Source: Oscillospiraceae bacterium (GTDB lineage: Bacteria > Bacillota > Clostridia > Oscillospirales > Oscillospiraceae). From it: a DNA stretch of 64,000 nucleotides. The translations under genes were made by a program, and so were the position numbers. The stretch spans positions 124,001-188,000 of the forward strand of contig WQSX01000001.1 in NCBI GenBank assembly GCA_009787625.1. Direction: 5' to 3'. The notes below the pieces were generated by a model. The model did no database searches. It saw nothing but the letters and a program-made list of their open reading frames with translations, and had not been told where the DNA came from. This document shows positions 35,641 to 45,771 of the stretch, one piece after another (the stretch's first letter is position 1; each line of letters begins with the position of its first letter).

Positions 35641-38165
35641 AAGTGGTGAATTCATTGGTCGCTGATTCAGCACAAAAAGAACCAACAGAACCAACTGTGT
35701 TCCAGCGGTTCTACGGAAAGTACAAAATATTCTTGGCGGTTGTTGCGTTCATTGTCGCACTTACCGTCACATATTGCACTTTGTCATTTGTCATTTCCGG
35801 TTCTATAGGCGTCCCGGAACAAATGCAATCTATCGTAACGTTTAACCAAAAAGAGGTGTATAGCAACCTTCGCGGGTTTGAACTAAGAGGTATCGATAAC
35901 AATGTAATTTTTACATATGGCGACTTTGGTTATTTCGTTATGGAGAACGTCGATGAAAAATTTAGCCAATATAATTATATTACCATCTTTTTATCACGGC
36001 TCAGCGATCCAAATACTAACATATTGCTGAAAGCACATGAGCCGGTCAGCTTGTTTGACGATGGGCACAGCGTGCAACATAGGATTCTTGCTTCACAGTT
36101 TAGAATCCTCGACGGGCAGAACACGATAGCTATACCATTAAACGAATGGTTAGCACTGGAACTGCGCCTCGGTGATAGACAGCATATGTCTATGATTGTT
36201 GAAGAAGTAACCCTTAGCCGGTTTCCTGTTTTACCGGACTGGTTTATACCTGTATACTTAATACTGACTCTTGTAATAGTTGCTTTATGGTATTTTCTTG
36301 TATTTAAAGGACTTGGCAAGTGGTTTTTAGCGCATCCTTGGGCATTGCTTGCTGTTATTATCATATTCCAAGCTCTCTTGATGGCATATTATGTTGGTCA
36401 AAAAAGAGGCGTACACATTGACGATATATACACTATATCACAAGCGACTGCATTTGAAACGGGGGAATATGGTCGCCATTTTGTTTTTCGTCCGGACTTG
36501 ACAAATAATTGGCATACACCTGATTTTTTTTGGAATGCCATAACGGTTCAAGAACATGAGCGCTTTGACTTTGTCGGTTTGCATAGCTATATAATGGCTG
36601 TGCCGCACCCAAATCCGTTATATCAAATAACTTATCTATTCGTAGCCTCATTCTTTCCGGACACGTTTAACTTTTGGATAGGAGGCGGAATAAACATTTT
36701 TTGGATGATATTAATAAGCATTTTTATGTACAAATCATCGCTTTTGATAATAAAAAACCCATTGTTGGCACTCATGCCTGTTGCCATTTGGGCTTTTAGT
36801 AATGCTGCCATGTCTATAGTTGTGTTTATCAGATTCTATAGTCCCAGTGCATTCTTTTTCACTCTTACAACTTATCTTAGTCTGCTTTTAATAACAAAAA
36901 AGACAGATGGTGGAGTAAAGTTTTGTTTGGCACTTGGAGCGGTATTTCTTTTTGGTTGGATTACAAATACACAATTTATACTTTTCTTCGGACTTTTGGC
37001 GGCTTTGCTATTATTATGGTTACTCTTAAATAAAGAGTTTAAGAAAATAGCTAATTGTATAATAACCTTAGTGGCAGGTGTTGGTATTCACTATTTTTTC
37101 TACAATGTGGGGATAAGAGGCGTATTTGAAGGTGGAAGACTGCATGGCCCTTTAGGAATTGCGGAACGCCAAGAAGGCAGAATAGCAGGGATGACTACGG
37201 CACAGCATGTTGTACGAAACAATGAATTTTTGTCGCATATGGATCGGTTCTTTTTTGGAGAGAACATGATTCTGGTTTTACTACTACTGGTAGCGTTGCT
37301 GGTTATTATGGTTATAAAACTCAGTAGTCTCAAATTAGGTGTTTTAAGCGATATTCCTATGAAAGATAAACTACTACAGATATTCATGGTGGTAATCAGC
37401 CTGACACTATTATCTGCGTTTGCTTATATCAGCAGTGCGGTGATTGGAGAAAACCTCACTATACTTGCCGGTATATTAATTATGTTGCTGATTATCGCTT
37501 CTACTTACATGTATAAGTACAAGTCTGTTTTTATCAGCTTTTTTACTCAGCATAACGGATACGCCATTATACTTCTATTGGTAAGTGTGTCGGTGTTCTT
37601 TGTCATTATTGCCAGATATAACCCCGGCATATCTGAATACCGCAATAGACATATGATTCCTATTTACCCGACTCTGGCAATCGCATTAATTTATTCACTT
37701 TATCTCATTATCCCGAACTTAAGCAAAAGGCTTGTGGCTGCTACACTTGTTCTTGTCACCTGCTTTATAGTGCTTAGCAACGTATCAAATAGACATGTAA
37801 TGTTCTTATACCCTTATACTCCTGATACGGCGGCAATTCTGTCAACTGAGGAGCGTAGGGATTCTTTGTTTTTGATAGCAGGAAGAACCGGACCGGGAGT
37901 TAATTATCAAATATACGATTTAGTACACTTTGATAGGATATTTATTGCTGATGGACTTCCTGAAAATATAGAAGATGAAAGCTTTTATGATGCACTTCAC
38001 GACATCAATCATGGCGAAGGAATCTTTATTTCGATTTGTGAGACCTTAAATGCCGGACCGATTTTTGAACATATGCGAGAAGTCATTGGCTTTAGTGATA
38101 TAGAACTCCTATATAGAAAGTACGCTTTTATAGAGTATTTCTATATGTACCGTATTGTATGGTAA
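35637..38165 (+). CDS. Large GT-C type membrane glycosyltransferase-like protein
   Basis: The 842-aa protein has an N-terminal helix, an extracytoplasmic domain of about 170 residues (with a jelly-roll-like DGQNTIAIP segment) and then many hydrophobic helices. The extracytoplasmic loop after the second helix carries HIDD at D262-D263, like the acidic catalytic pair of GT39/GT83 (PMT/ArnT-type) enzymes. These use polyprenyl-phosphate sugars, which the GT2 enzyme at 31738 could supply. The start is TTG 35637 overlapping the previous stop. A paralog sharing the layout is encoded at 59603-61909 on the other strand. Confidence 0.75.
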   Translation: MKVVNSLVADSAQKEPTEPTVFQRFYGKYKIFLAVVAFIVALTVTYCTLSFVISGSIGVPEQMQSIVTFNQKEVYSNLRGFELRGIDNNVIFTYGDFGYFVMENVDEKFSQYNYITIFLSRLSDPNTNILLKAHEPVSLFDDGHSVQHRILASQFRILDGQNTIAIPLNEWLALELRLGDRQHMSMIVEEVTLSRFPVLPDWFIPVYLILTLVIVALWYFLVFKGLGKWFLAHPWALLAVIIIFQALLMAYYVGQKRGVHIDDIYTISQATAFETGEYGRHFVFRPDLTNNWHTPDFFWNAITVQEHERFDFVGLHSYIMAVPHPNPLYQITYLFVASFFPDTFNFWIGGGINIFWMILISIFMYKSSLLIIKNPLLALMPVAIWAFSNAAMSIVVFIRFYSPSAFFFTLTTYLSLLLITKKTDGGVKFCLALGAVFLFGWITNTQFILFFGLLAALLLLWLLLNKEFKKIANCIITLVAGVGIHYFFYNVGIRGVFEGGRLHGPLGIAERQEGRIAGMTTAQHVVRNNEFLSHMDRFFFGENMILVLLLLVALLVIMVIKLSSLKLGVLSDIPMKDKLLQIFMVVISLTLLSAFAYISSAVIGENLTILAGILIMLLIIASTYMYKYKSVFISFFTQHNGYAIILLLVSVSVFFVIIARYNPGISEYRNRHMIPIYPTLAIALIYSLYLIIPNLSKRLVAATLVLVTCFIVLSNVSNRHVMFLYPYTPDTAAILSTEERRDSLFLIAGRTGPGVNYQIYDLVHFDRIFIADGLPENIEDESFYDALHDINHGEGIFISICETLNAGPIFEHMREVIGFSDIELLYRKYAFIEYFYMYRIVW

Positions 38166-38187
38166 TGTCTAAATGATGGTGTGAATT

Positions 38188-39384
38188 ATGGAAAAAGTGT
38201 TGTTCGTGATTTCCTCTTTGGAAGCAGGCGGGGCGCAGAGGGCCCTATCCAATGTAGTGACAAATTTACCCGATGATTTGGAGATTGATATTCTTCTGTC
38301 ACACACAGAAAAAGTCACATATCCATACAAGGGAAACATTATTGGACTGAGTATCAAAGAGCCTGATAATCGCAAAAATTTGCTATATCAAGCCAGAGTA
38401 CTGTGCAGGAGATTTTTTGCATTGCGAAAGCTGAAAAAGCATAAAAATTATACTGCTTGCATAAGCTTTTTAACCAGCGCAAATATAGTAAACGTGCTGA
38501 CGGGCAATAAGTACTGCAAAACAATAGTTTCCATACGTAACGATTCCCGACATAGTGGATTTTCTGGTATTGAGCGCTTTTTCAACAGGATAGAATGCTT
38601 ACTAAATAAGAGAGCCGATTTTGCAGTTTCTGTGTCTGAGAGTATCCGAGAATACATGATAAGGGATTTAGGGTTTTCTCCCCATAAAGTAAAAACAATT
38701 TACAATGGATACAGTAAAGAGAACTATATTACTGATGAATCCACCACGATAGAAAGAACAGCCGGCAATAATTTTACATTTATTACAACCGGAAGGCTCA
38801 GCAAGCAAAAGGGTCAGTGGCACTTGATACGGGCTTTTTCGAGACTGGTAGAAAAACATCCTGATTGCCGCCTCTGCATTTTAGGAGAGGGTCCATTACG
38901 CACCTACCTTGAAGAACTCGTGAAACAATTGAATTTAGAACGCCATGTCTCGCTTCCCGGTTTTGTTGAGAACACTTTTGATTATTATCGGCAGTCTTCG
39001 GCGTTTGTGCTTACATCGAGATGGGAAGGTTTTCCAAATGTCATGATAGAAGCGATGATGTGTGGGTTACCTGTTATTAGTTGTGACTGTTACACAGGGC
39101 CCCGAGAAATACTGGCTCCCGATACTGACAACAGCTACCAAGTAAAATGCGAAATTGAGTGTGCCCGGTATGGCATTATAACACCTCCCATGTCAGGAGC
39201 TTTTTTACCGGCACATTCTGCTCTCGAGAAAGAGGAAATGTTGCTATTTGAAGCAATGCAAAAGATAATTACAAAAGATAATTTGAGGGAAAAATACTGT
39301 AATATGTCAATAATGCGATCAGAACACTTTCTTATTGATAACTGTGTTAAGCAATGGCTAGAGTTACTAAAAAGCAGTATATGA
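38188..39384 (+). CDS. Glycosyltransferase family 4 (paralog 1)
   Basis: The 398-aa GT-B protein has an N-terminal ISSLEAGGAQRALSNV loop and a C-terminal donor site with TTGRLSKQKGQWHLIRAF and EGFPNVMIEAMMCGLPVISCD, the E-x7-E element of GT4. The layout resembles PglJ/WbnK-type N-acetylgalactosaminyl transferases, but specificity cannot be read. It is clearly paralogous to the protein at 40445-41641. The TupA-like gene lies between them, suggesting a duplicated cassette. It starts 22 bp after the GT-C gene. Confidence 0.87.
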   Translation: MEKVLFVISSLEAGGAQRALSNVVTNLPDDLEIDILLSHTEKVTYPYKGNIIGLSIKEPDNRKNLLYQARVLCRRFFALRKLKKHKNYTACISFLTSANIVNVLTGNKYCKTIVSIRNDSRHSGFSGIERFFNRIECLLNKRADFAVSVSESIREYMIRDLGFSPHKVKTIYNGYSKENYITDESTTIERTAGNNFTFITTGRLSKQKGQWHLIRAFSRLVEKHPDCRLCILGEGPLRTYLEELVKQLNLERHVSLPGFVENTFDYYRQSSAFVLTSRWEGFPNVMIEAMMCGLPVISCDCYTGPREILAPDTDNSYQVKCEIECARYGIITPPMSGAFLPAHSALEKEEMLLFEAMQKIITKDNLREKYCNMSIMRSEHFLIDNCVKQWLELLKSSI

Positions 39385-39422
39385 GAATCACCATATGTGA
39401 AGAGAAGTGAGGTTAGTAAGAC

Positions 39423-40376
39423 ATGAATATAATAGAGTTAAAGAAAAACATAAGAAAACTTCCGGGTGTTTTGTATTGGTATAGAAAAATAAGATATGCA
39501 TATATGAAGAGAATTACTTCAACTGAGGAGGATATCATAGAGGTACTTTGTCGTCGATATAAGAAAGTTTTTGGCAAGCCATTAAATCTCAGTAACCCTC
39601 AAACTTTTAACGAAAAAATGAGTTGGTCTATGATTTTTGACCATGACCCTTTGCGGTCCATGTTGGCTGATAAATACTTGGTTCGCGATTTTATACGCGA
39701 GCGGATTGGAGAAAATCACCTAATACCATTACTAGGCGTGTGGGAAGATGCAAGGGATATTGATTTTAGCACTCTACCCCAGCGATTTGTCCTAAAGTGC
39801 AACCATGCTTCCGGGCTTAATATCATTGTTAAAGACAAATCCAAACTTAACATAAAAAAGACGTGCAGAACACTCAATTCATGGCTTAAGATTAACCATG
39901 CTACATATAATTTGGAGCTGCATTATGCGAATATTTCTCCTAAAATTATTGCGGAAGCATATATGGAAGATGCTGTTTTGAAGGGGCAGTTACTTGACCA
40001 CCGGTTTATATGTTTCAATGGAGAGCCACATTTTGTATATGTAGACATAGACTGGTTATCCACAACCCCATCACGAAATGTATATGATTTGTCGTGGACT
40101 TTACAGCCATGGAGGATGAAGTATCCTAATACCACCACGGAGCACCCAATGCCGACTAACTTTAACGAGATGGTTGATATAGCTCGAAAATTGTGCAAAG
40201 GTTTTTCTCACGTACGAGTTGACCTATATAACATTAGTGGAAAGATTTACTTCGCGGAAATGACATTTGCTGCATGTGCAGGAAGGAATAGGTTTATCCC
40301 CTCTGATTATGATGCTGTTCTAGGAGAACTGTGGACTTTGCCGGAAAGGAACGAATCACTGAACACTGAGAACTGA
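39423..40376 (+). CDS. TupA-like ATP-grasp polysaccharide biosynthesis protein
   Basis: The 317-aa protein carries the TupA-like ATP-grasp pattern (PF14305 type): NPQTFNEKMSW, ADKYLVRDFIRERIGE, PQRFVLKCNHASG and a late metal-site segment ISGKIYFAEMTFAACAG. TupA was described in teichuronopeptide synthesis, where it is thought to attach amino acids to uronic acid carboxyls. Similar proteins are common in capsule loci. Uronate-making enzymes in this locus (ugd, TviB-like) would provide suitable acceptors, so amidation of uronates is a reasonable inference. Confidence 0.8.
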   Translation: MNIIELKKNIRKLPGVLYWYRKIRYAYMKRITSTEEDIIEVLCRRYKKVFGKPLNLSNPQTFNEKMSWSMIFDHDPLRSMLADKYLVRDFIRERIGENHLIPLLGVWEDARDIDFSTLPQRFVLKCNHASGLNIIVKDKSKLNIKKTCRTLNSWLKINHATYNLELHYANISPKIIAEAYMEDAVLKGQLLDHRFICFNGEPHFVYVDIDWLSTTPSRNVYDLSWTLQPWRMKYPNTTTEHPMPTNFNEMVDIARKLCKGFSHVRVDLYNISGKIYFAEMTFAACAGRNRFIPSDYDAVLGELWTLPERNESLNTEN

Positions 40377-40444
40377 GAGTTTTGATATGAAAGAAGTATT
40401 GTAAAAATGAAGGTCGCACTAGTGCAAGACAGGAGCAGTTTATT

Positions 40445-41641
40445 ATGCAAAAAATCCTTTTTGTGATAACTTCACTCAGCGGAGGTGGCGCTGAGAGAAT
40501 TATATCTAATTTAACAACAGGATTTCCCCCTGAATGGGAAATAGATATTCTCATTGCCCGCAAGGATAGCACTATGTATCCGCATAGAGGCAATTTATTT
40601 AGTATTGATATCAAGGATGGGAGTAATCGCAATAATCTATTATACCGAATCAGGGTGCTATTAAAAAAATACATTATGTTACGAAATTTGAAAAAAAAAG
40701 GCGGATATACCGCTTGCGTAAGCTTTATGACAAGATCAAATATATTAAATGTACTCACCGGTAATAAGCGTTGTAAAACAATAGTCTCTGTCCGTTGCGA
40801 TGGTAGGCATAATAAATACAAGCGAAGCAAAGATAAAGTAGAGAGCTATCTCAACGGAAAGGCCGATTTTGTAATTTCTATATCTAATGGCGTTAGGGAG
40901 CACCTGATAAATAATGTGGGATTACCTCCGAAAAAGGTAAAGACGATTTATAATGGTTTTGACGTTAATAATTATATTCATGGAAAACCTTTACAGTCCG
41001 AAATTGCAAAACTGATAAGCGTGCAAGATTCATTTACGTTCATTACAGCGGGACGGCTTACCTCTCAAAAAAATCAATGGCATTTGATTCGTGTATTTGC
41101 ACACTTATCAAAGAGGCACCCTAAGTGCTCGCTTATAATACTTGGCGAGGGTGAGTTGCGACCATATTTAGAAGAGCTTGTGAGTGACTTTGGAGTTGAA
41201 GCGAATGTACATTTTGCGGGTTTTGTTGAAAATACATTTGATTATTACAGAGAGGCTTCGGCATTTGTCTTTACGTCTCTGTGGGAAGGGTTCGGTAATG
41301 TGCTGATTGAAGCTATGATGTGCGGTTTGCCCGTTATAAGCACTGACTGCCACAGCGGACCTCGAGAGATTTTGGCGCCAACCACAGATGTTAGCTTTCA
41401 AAATAAGGGTTGTATTGAATACGCTGATTATGGTATACTTGTCCCGCCGTGCTCAGGCGTCAGGCACGGTGCCGATGCACCGTTAGAGCTGCAAGAACAA
41501 CTTTTATTAGATGCAATGGAAAAGATTATTAATGACGACGATATGCGAGAGAGCTATGTAGAACAATCCAGAAAAAGAGCCGGTGACTTCGCTATTGAAA
41601 AAATTGTTGGTATTTGGACTGAAGTAATCGAGGGAATTTAA
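40445..41641 (+). CDS. Glycosyltransferase family 4 (paralog 2)
   Basis: This 398-aa GT4 enzyme has the same length and motif order as the protein at 38188-39384: ITSLSGGGAERIISNL, TAGRLTSQKNQWHLIRVF and EGFGNVLIEAMMCGLPVISTD. The two are paralogs, probably from duplication with divergence to a different linkage. AGGAGCAG precedes ATG 40445. It should act on a lipid-linked intermediate in the cytoplasm. Confidence 0.87.
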   Translation: MQKILFVITSLSGGGAERIISNLTTGFPPEWEIDILIARKDSTMYPHRGNLFSIDIKDGSNRNNLLYRIRVLLKKYIMLRNLKKKGGYTACVSFMTRSNILNVLTGNKRCKTIVSVRCDGRHNKYKRSKDKVESYLNGKADFVISISNGVREHLINNVGLPPKKVKTIYNGFDVNNYIHGKPLQSEIAKLISVQDSFTFITAGRLTSQKNQWHLIRVFAHLSKRHPKCSLIILGEGELRPYLEELVSDFGVEANVHFAGFVENTFDYYREASAFVFTSLWEGFGNVLIEAMMCGLPVISTDCHSGPREILAPTTDVSFQNKGCIEYADYGILVPPCSGVRHGADAPLELQEQLLLDAMEKIINDDDMRESYVEQSRKRAGDFAIEKIVGIWTEVIEGI

Positions 41642-41658
41642 TTTTGGAAGGTAAAACA

Positions 41659-42639
41659 GTGAAAAAATTGCTAGTTGTTGTAAATGTATTCGGCAAGTAT
41701 CAAGATTATATCCCTCTCTATGTGTTATCATGGCTTAGGGCTTACCCAGATGTGAATCTGAGGGTTTATTTAAACGATGCACTAAACCCAGATATACAAG
41801 CGCAACTTGATATGTTAGGTGTTTCGGATAGTGTAACAATGGTTGAATATGTCGGAACGCTGGTTGGGCTTACACAAAAAGCAATACAGCACAAAGAAAT
41901 ATCAAAATGTATACGCTGGCTGATATACGAGCCGATTTTTGACGAATATGAGGCAATTTACATTGGAGATGTCGATATCATAATTGCTAAAGAAGAGGAA
42001 TCTCTATATAACCAACACATGAGGCACTGTGACTTCCTGAACCTGCCGTATAGCAACATAGTGAGAACACGACGAATTCCTAACCAGGCTCTTCCGCTTG
42101 AAGTGGCAAGGAACATAGTGCGATGTGGTTTTCGGGAGGCGCTGCGGAGCGTCCCTGTAGGTAGTCAAACATTGTATAGATTGAGCGGATTGCATTTTAT
42201 TAAGACGGAGCCGTACTACCAGTCAATAAAGCCTGTTTTGCGAGAGTTTGTCCAGCATTTGAACCTTATGGCAGAAGGAAAACGGGGAAAGTATAATATT
42301 TGTACTTTCAGAACTAACGAGGCAATGCTATTCGACATGGTCAAAACTGCCGAACTGCGCACACCCGAAAACACTGAAAACGGATCTGATGACGTGGAAA
42401 ACCCGGAAACGGAAGCATTTCGCCCGCACCATGGTATTCACTTGGCTCCCTTTAGAAAGGCGAGTACGGAAAAAAATATATTTGTCGGTTCGCTGAAAAG
42501 CGAGTTATACAAGAAGTATTATGGCGATTTTCGCGACTTAACTAACTCTAATAGTTATAAAGACTTGGAAAAGCATCTCTCGCCCTTTATAAATGAGCAG
42601 ATTCAAGGTGTTCACGATTACTATTCGTGGCTTACATGA
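41659..42639 (+). CDS. GT-A fold glycosyltransferase-like protein
   Basis: The protein of about 326 aa has an N-terminal nucleotide-sugar strand (LLVVVNVFG), then AIYIGDVDIIIA, in which DVD is a DxD-type metal site, and a GIHLAPFRK segment. It resembles GT8-like or capsule-locus nucleotide-diphospho-sugar transferases, but the family is not certain. GTG 41659 is preferred because GGAAGG (41646-41651) lies 7 nt upstream; TTG 41644 overlaps that site. A low-complexity acidic stretch of about 20 residues near 235-255 looks like a surface loop insertion. Confidence 0.65.
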   Translation: MKKLLVVVNVFGKYQDYIPLYVLSWLRAYPDVNLRVYLNDALNPDIQAQLDMLGVSDSVTMVEYVGTLVGLTQKAIQHKEISKCIRWLIYEPIFDEYEAIYIGDVDIIIAKEEESLYNQHMRHCDFLNLPYSNIVRTRRIPNQALPLEVARNIVRCGFREALRSVPVGSQTLYRLSGLHFIKTEPYYQSIKPVLREFVQHLNLMAEGKRGKYNICTFRTNEAMLFDMVKTAELRTPENTENGSDDVENPETEAFRPHHGIHLAPFRKASTEKNIFVGSLKSELYKKYYGDFRDLTNSNSYKDLEKHLSPFINEQIQGVHDYYSWLT

Positions 42640-42709
42640 AGTTCCATAACAACCTACATTCCGATAATAATACAATAGGTGCAAGTCAAAAAAGAAAGTT
42701 TGGTATTTA

Positions 42710-43855
42710 ATGAGTAACATTTCTAACAAATTATCCAGAAATGCAAAATTAATCATATGGAACGTTGCGCATAAATGCTTTATTACAAAGAAAAGCCGAG
42801 TATATTTAACTATGCACAAGGCTTTGAAGGGTCTTGACGTACTTACCAAAAAGATTATACATAACTTTGCTCAAACTCCATACGATTTGGCACAGTTTGT
42901 TGAAACATACAAAAAAAAGTCTTTGGAAAACGTGAGACATTGCACCCCATTGCCAAACGAACCCATACTTCTCTGTGTTGCAAAAGACAGCTTAATTACT
43001 GTAAAAGCGCAAGTCGACTGGCATAGGAGGATGGGGATTAAAAATTTTGTTTATGTTGATAATATGTCAACCGACGGAACCTTTGAGTGGCTTCTGTCTC
43101 AAAAAGATGTTTCGCTATTTATTGCCAGAGAAAGTTTTAGCGAAGCAAAAAAAATAGCGTGGCGCCGAATTGTCATGGACATCTTCGGCTATGATAGATG
43201 GTATTTGTATTTAGACCAAGATGAGTTCTTTTGTTATCCGGGAATTGAGAGCATACCTATACAAAAATATATACATTATCTAGAAGAAAAAGGGATATGT
43301 ACTACTTTAGCACCTATGATAGATATGTATTCTAATAACTCATTATATTCAGAGAATCAGGATAGCAATAACATTATGGATGAGTACTGTTATTTTGACA
43401 CAGACACATACACATTGTACAAAAACCGCATAATGCCAATGGTGCGCGGAGGTCCTAGAAGCAGATTATATCAACTTAAGGATTATTTTATTCTTTCAAA
43501 ATATCCATTCGTCCGAGTTAATTCTGAAACAATTATGGGCAACCAAAGAGTCTATCCTACAAGCACCCGTTTTCTAAATTCCACCACGCTTGCGCTTGGT
43601 TTTTTACTTCACTATAAGTTCCTGCCACACGATTATTTGAAATTCAAGGAACATATTACATCAGGTGTCCAGTACAATGATCCGAGGGTGTTGCGTCTTT
43701 ACACAGAATCCTTCGAGAAGAACAATGGGATTTCATTTTTTTATGAAGGCTCACAGAAATTTAACAGTTCTATGGATTTACTAAAAATCAACATTTGTGA
43801 CAGGGTATTTTTTGAGGCATTTTTGGCAGAAAATGGGATAAATATAGTTGATTGA
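42710..43855 (+). CDS. Glycosyltransferase family 2/92-like protein
   Basis: The 381-aa protein has the GT2_4/GT92-type pattern: ILLCVAKDSLITVKAQVDWHRRMGIKNFVYVDNMSTDGT, which I quote here only as the segments CVAKDS, DWHRRMGI and VDNMSTDGT. The metal-site region LYLDQDEFFCYPG follows near residue 165. It should transfer a sugar in the cytoplasm. It lacks membrane helices. The start is ATG 42710; the ribosome-binding site is weak. Confidence 0.8.
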   Translation: MSNISNKLSRNAKLIIWNVAHKCFITKKSRVYLTMHKALKGLDVLTKKIIHNFAQTPYDLAQFVETYKKKSLENVRHCTPLPNEPILLCVAKDSLITVKAQVDWHRRMGIKNFVYVDNMSTDGTFEWLLSQKDVSLFIARESFSEAKKIAWRRIVMDIFGYDRWYLYLDQDEFFCYPGIESIPIQKYIHYLEEKGICTTLAPMIDMYSNNSLYSENQDSNNIMDEYCYFDTDTYTLYKNRIMPMVRGGPRSRLYQLKDYFILSKYPFVRVNSETIMGNQRVYPTSTRFLNSTTLALGFLLHYKFLPHDYLKFKEHITSGVQYNDPRVLRLYTESFEKNNGISFFYEGSQKFNSSMDLLKINICDRVFFEAFLAENGINIVD

Positions 43856-43873
43856 AAAGGGGGTGTAAGTTAA

Positions 43874-44851
43874 ATGCTTACATGTGAGATTTGCGGCAAC
43901 AGTGAAAGAAATATAAACCATAATGCAAAGGAGTTGATGTTTGGATTTGCTGATGAGTTTATTTACGTGGAGTGCGGAAAGTGTGGGTGCTTGCGATTGA
44001 TGGACCCTCCCTTTGATATGGCGAAGTACTATCCTGATAGTTATGGCCCTCATAATGCTAGTTCAAAACGTTTAAGGACATTGACGTATTTGTTGCACAT
44101 CCTGAAAGGCAAATATTTTACCGGAAAATGGCGCCTAATAACAAACTTAATAATAGGCGTCTTCCCATGGAAGATGCCTATTATTAAACCGTGTGATAAT
44201 GTTTATAATAAGAAAATACTGGACGTAGGGTGCGGTAATGGGGCTCGTCTAATAGAATTAGCAGCAGATGGATTTTTGTCTCTTTATGGTGTTGACCCAA
44301 ATATAGGAGATGATATTGTGTCAAATTCGTCTGAAACAGATAATCCTTATATTAAGAAGAGTGAAATTTTTGATGTCAACGATAAATATGATATTATCAT
44401 GTTTAATCACTCACTTGAGCATATGTATGAACATGAGAAAGTCCTGCTGCACGCAAAGTCGATACTCACAGATGATGGATACCTTATCATCAGGTTTCCA
44501 ACTGTCTCAAGCACCGCTTGGTCAAAGTATAGAGAGCATTGGTATGCGCTTGATCCTCCGCGGCATGTGTTTTTGCACTCACTTAAAAGCATAGAGATAC
44601 TCGCTAAAAAATGCGGATATGAAATTACAGATATAATTTCAGAAACAGTTTCGAACATTACGCTAAGCAAGCTTTATAGAATTGGCTTAGACCGTAAGCA
44701 GCAAAGGAAATTCCTAAAAACACCAAGAGGAATTCTTATGCGTGTGTTAAATTTACCAAGCAAGTTTTTCGCACCCCGAGTTGGCAAAAGTGACCGCATA
44801 AGATTATACTTAAGGAAATCAGGAGGAACACAAGATGGGCATAAGTTGTAA
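43874..44851 (+). CDS. Class I SAM-dependent methyltransferase with N-terminal Cys cluster
   Basis: The 325-aa protein opens with a probable zinc-binding knuckle pair (CEICGN and CGKCGCLRL). The S-adenosylmethionine fold follows, with ILDVGCGNGARLIEL near residue 120 and FNHSLEHM as the motif IV region. This layout is common for methyltransferases in capsule and LPS loci that modify a sugar or the chain end. AAAGGGGGTG precedes ATG 43874. Its 3' end overlaps the start of the next, frameshifted methyltransferase gene. Confidence 0.82.
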   Translation: MLTCEICGNSERNINHNAKELMFGFADEFIYVECGKCGCLRLMDPPFDMAKYYPDSYGPHNASSKRLRTLTYLLHILKGKYFTGKWRLITNLIIGVFPWKMPIIKPCDNVYNKKILDVGCGNGARLIELAADGFLSLYGVDPNIGDDIVSNSSETDNPYIKKSEIFDVNDKYDIIMFNHSLEHMYEHEKVLLHAKSILTDDGYLIIRFPTVSSTAWSKYREHWYALDPPRHVFLHSLKSIEILAKKCGYEITDIISETVSNITLSKLYRIGLDRKQQRKFLKTPRGILMRVLNLPSKFFAPRVGKSDRIRLYLRKSGGTQDGHKL

Positions 44852-45727
44852 TACTGCAATGTTTTTAGCGAGTTGTGCAGATGCGCATGAGAATATTGAA
44901 AATGTAGACTTTTCAAAAACACTCACACTGGGTCGGCAATTTTTGAATTATCTACAAAAGAGTGTAATAAAGTTCTAAACAAGATGGGAAAGTTTTCGAA
45001 TGACCTCCTAATGCATGCTGCGAATAGCAACTCTGAACCATGTTATGCAGAGCCATTTCTATCGCTTCTGGGGAAGGGAGAATCTTCCGTGGAGTCGCTA
45101 GATTATTCAAGTTATGAAGGTGCAACAATTATTCATGATTTGACAAAACCGGTTCCGGAGGATCTCAAAAATAGGTTTGCTTGCGTTTTGGATGGTGGTC
45201 TTCTGGAACATGTATATGACTATCCTGTTGCTCTTAAAAACGCTATGGATATGGTATCTATCGGAGGACATCTTATATTATGCACTCCGGGCAATAACCA
45301 CTTTGGACATGGCTTCTATCAATTTTCACCCGAGCTTTTTTATTCTGTTTTGCGAGAAGAAAACGGTTTTAGCAATACAAAGGTTTACTGTAAATTCCGC
45401 AGAAAGTGGTACCTTATAAAAAACCCACGAGAAACGCACTCGCGCTCATATTTTCCACCCATAACGGATAGATTGTTACTTTATGTTGTGTCTAAAAAGA
45501 GAACTAATGTCCCCGATGACGTAAAGGCTTACCAAAGTGATTACGAAGAGCTGTGGGCAGCTGCAGGTGATGACAAAGCAAAAGCCATTTCTATGACAAA
45601 AAGAGAGAAGTTAATACTGATTAAAGCAAGAATGCCGCGTATATTTCAAAAAATAATTAATAGAGTATCTAACAAATTATTTTCGCGTACAAAGTTTAAT
45701 AAACGATTTGTTCGTATTCGGATTTAA
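44835..45727 (+). pseudogene. Methyltransferase-like gene with a single-base frameshift at a T5 tract
   Basis: A strong AGGAGG (44821-44826) precedes ATG 44835, which opens MGISCNTAMFLASCADAHEN and reaches TLTLGRQF before hitting a stop at 44978. From there the other frame continues ELSTKECNKVLNKMGKFSND and on through a class I methyltransferase-like core (YEGATIIHDLTKPVP, VLDGGLLEHVYDYP). Adding one T to the T5 run at 44940-44944 would make one frame of about 297 codons. The downstream fragment on its own (ATG 44984) lacks a ribosome-binding site. It is either inactivated, phase-variable or an assembly error. Confidence 0.75.
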
Positions 45728-45771
45728 TAATCGAATTTTGGGCTCTGGAGAGAAGAGGTGGATGTTCCTAT

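Noticed and set aside
35637-38165. Considered as a Wzy-type polysaccharide polymerase
   Set aside because: The extracytoplasmic N-terminal domain and HIDD loop fit GT-C glycosyltransferases better than Wzy; no clear Wzy was found in the window.
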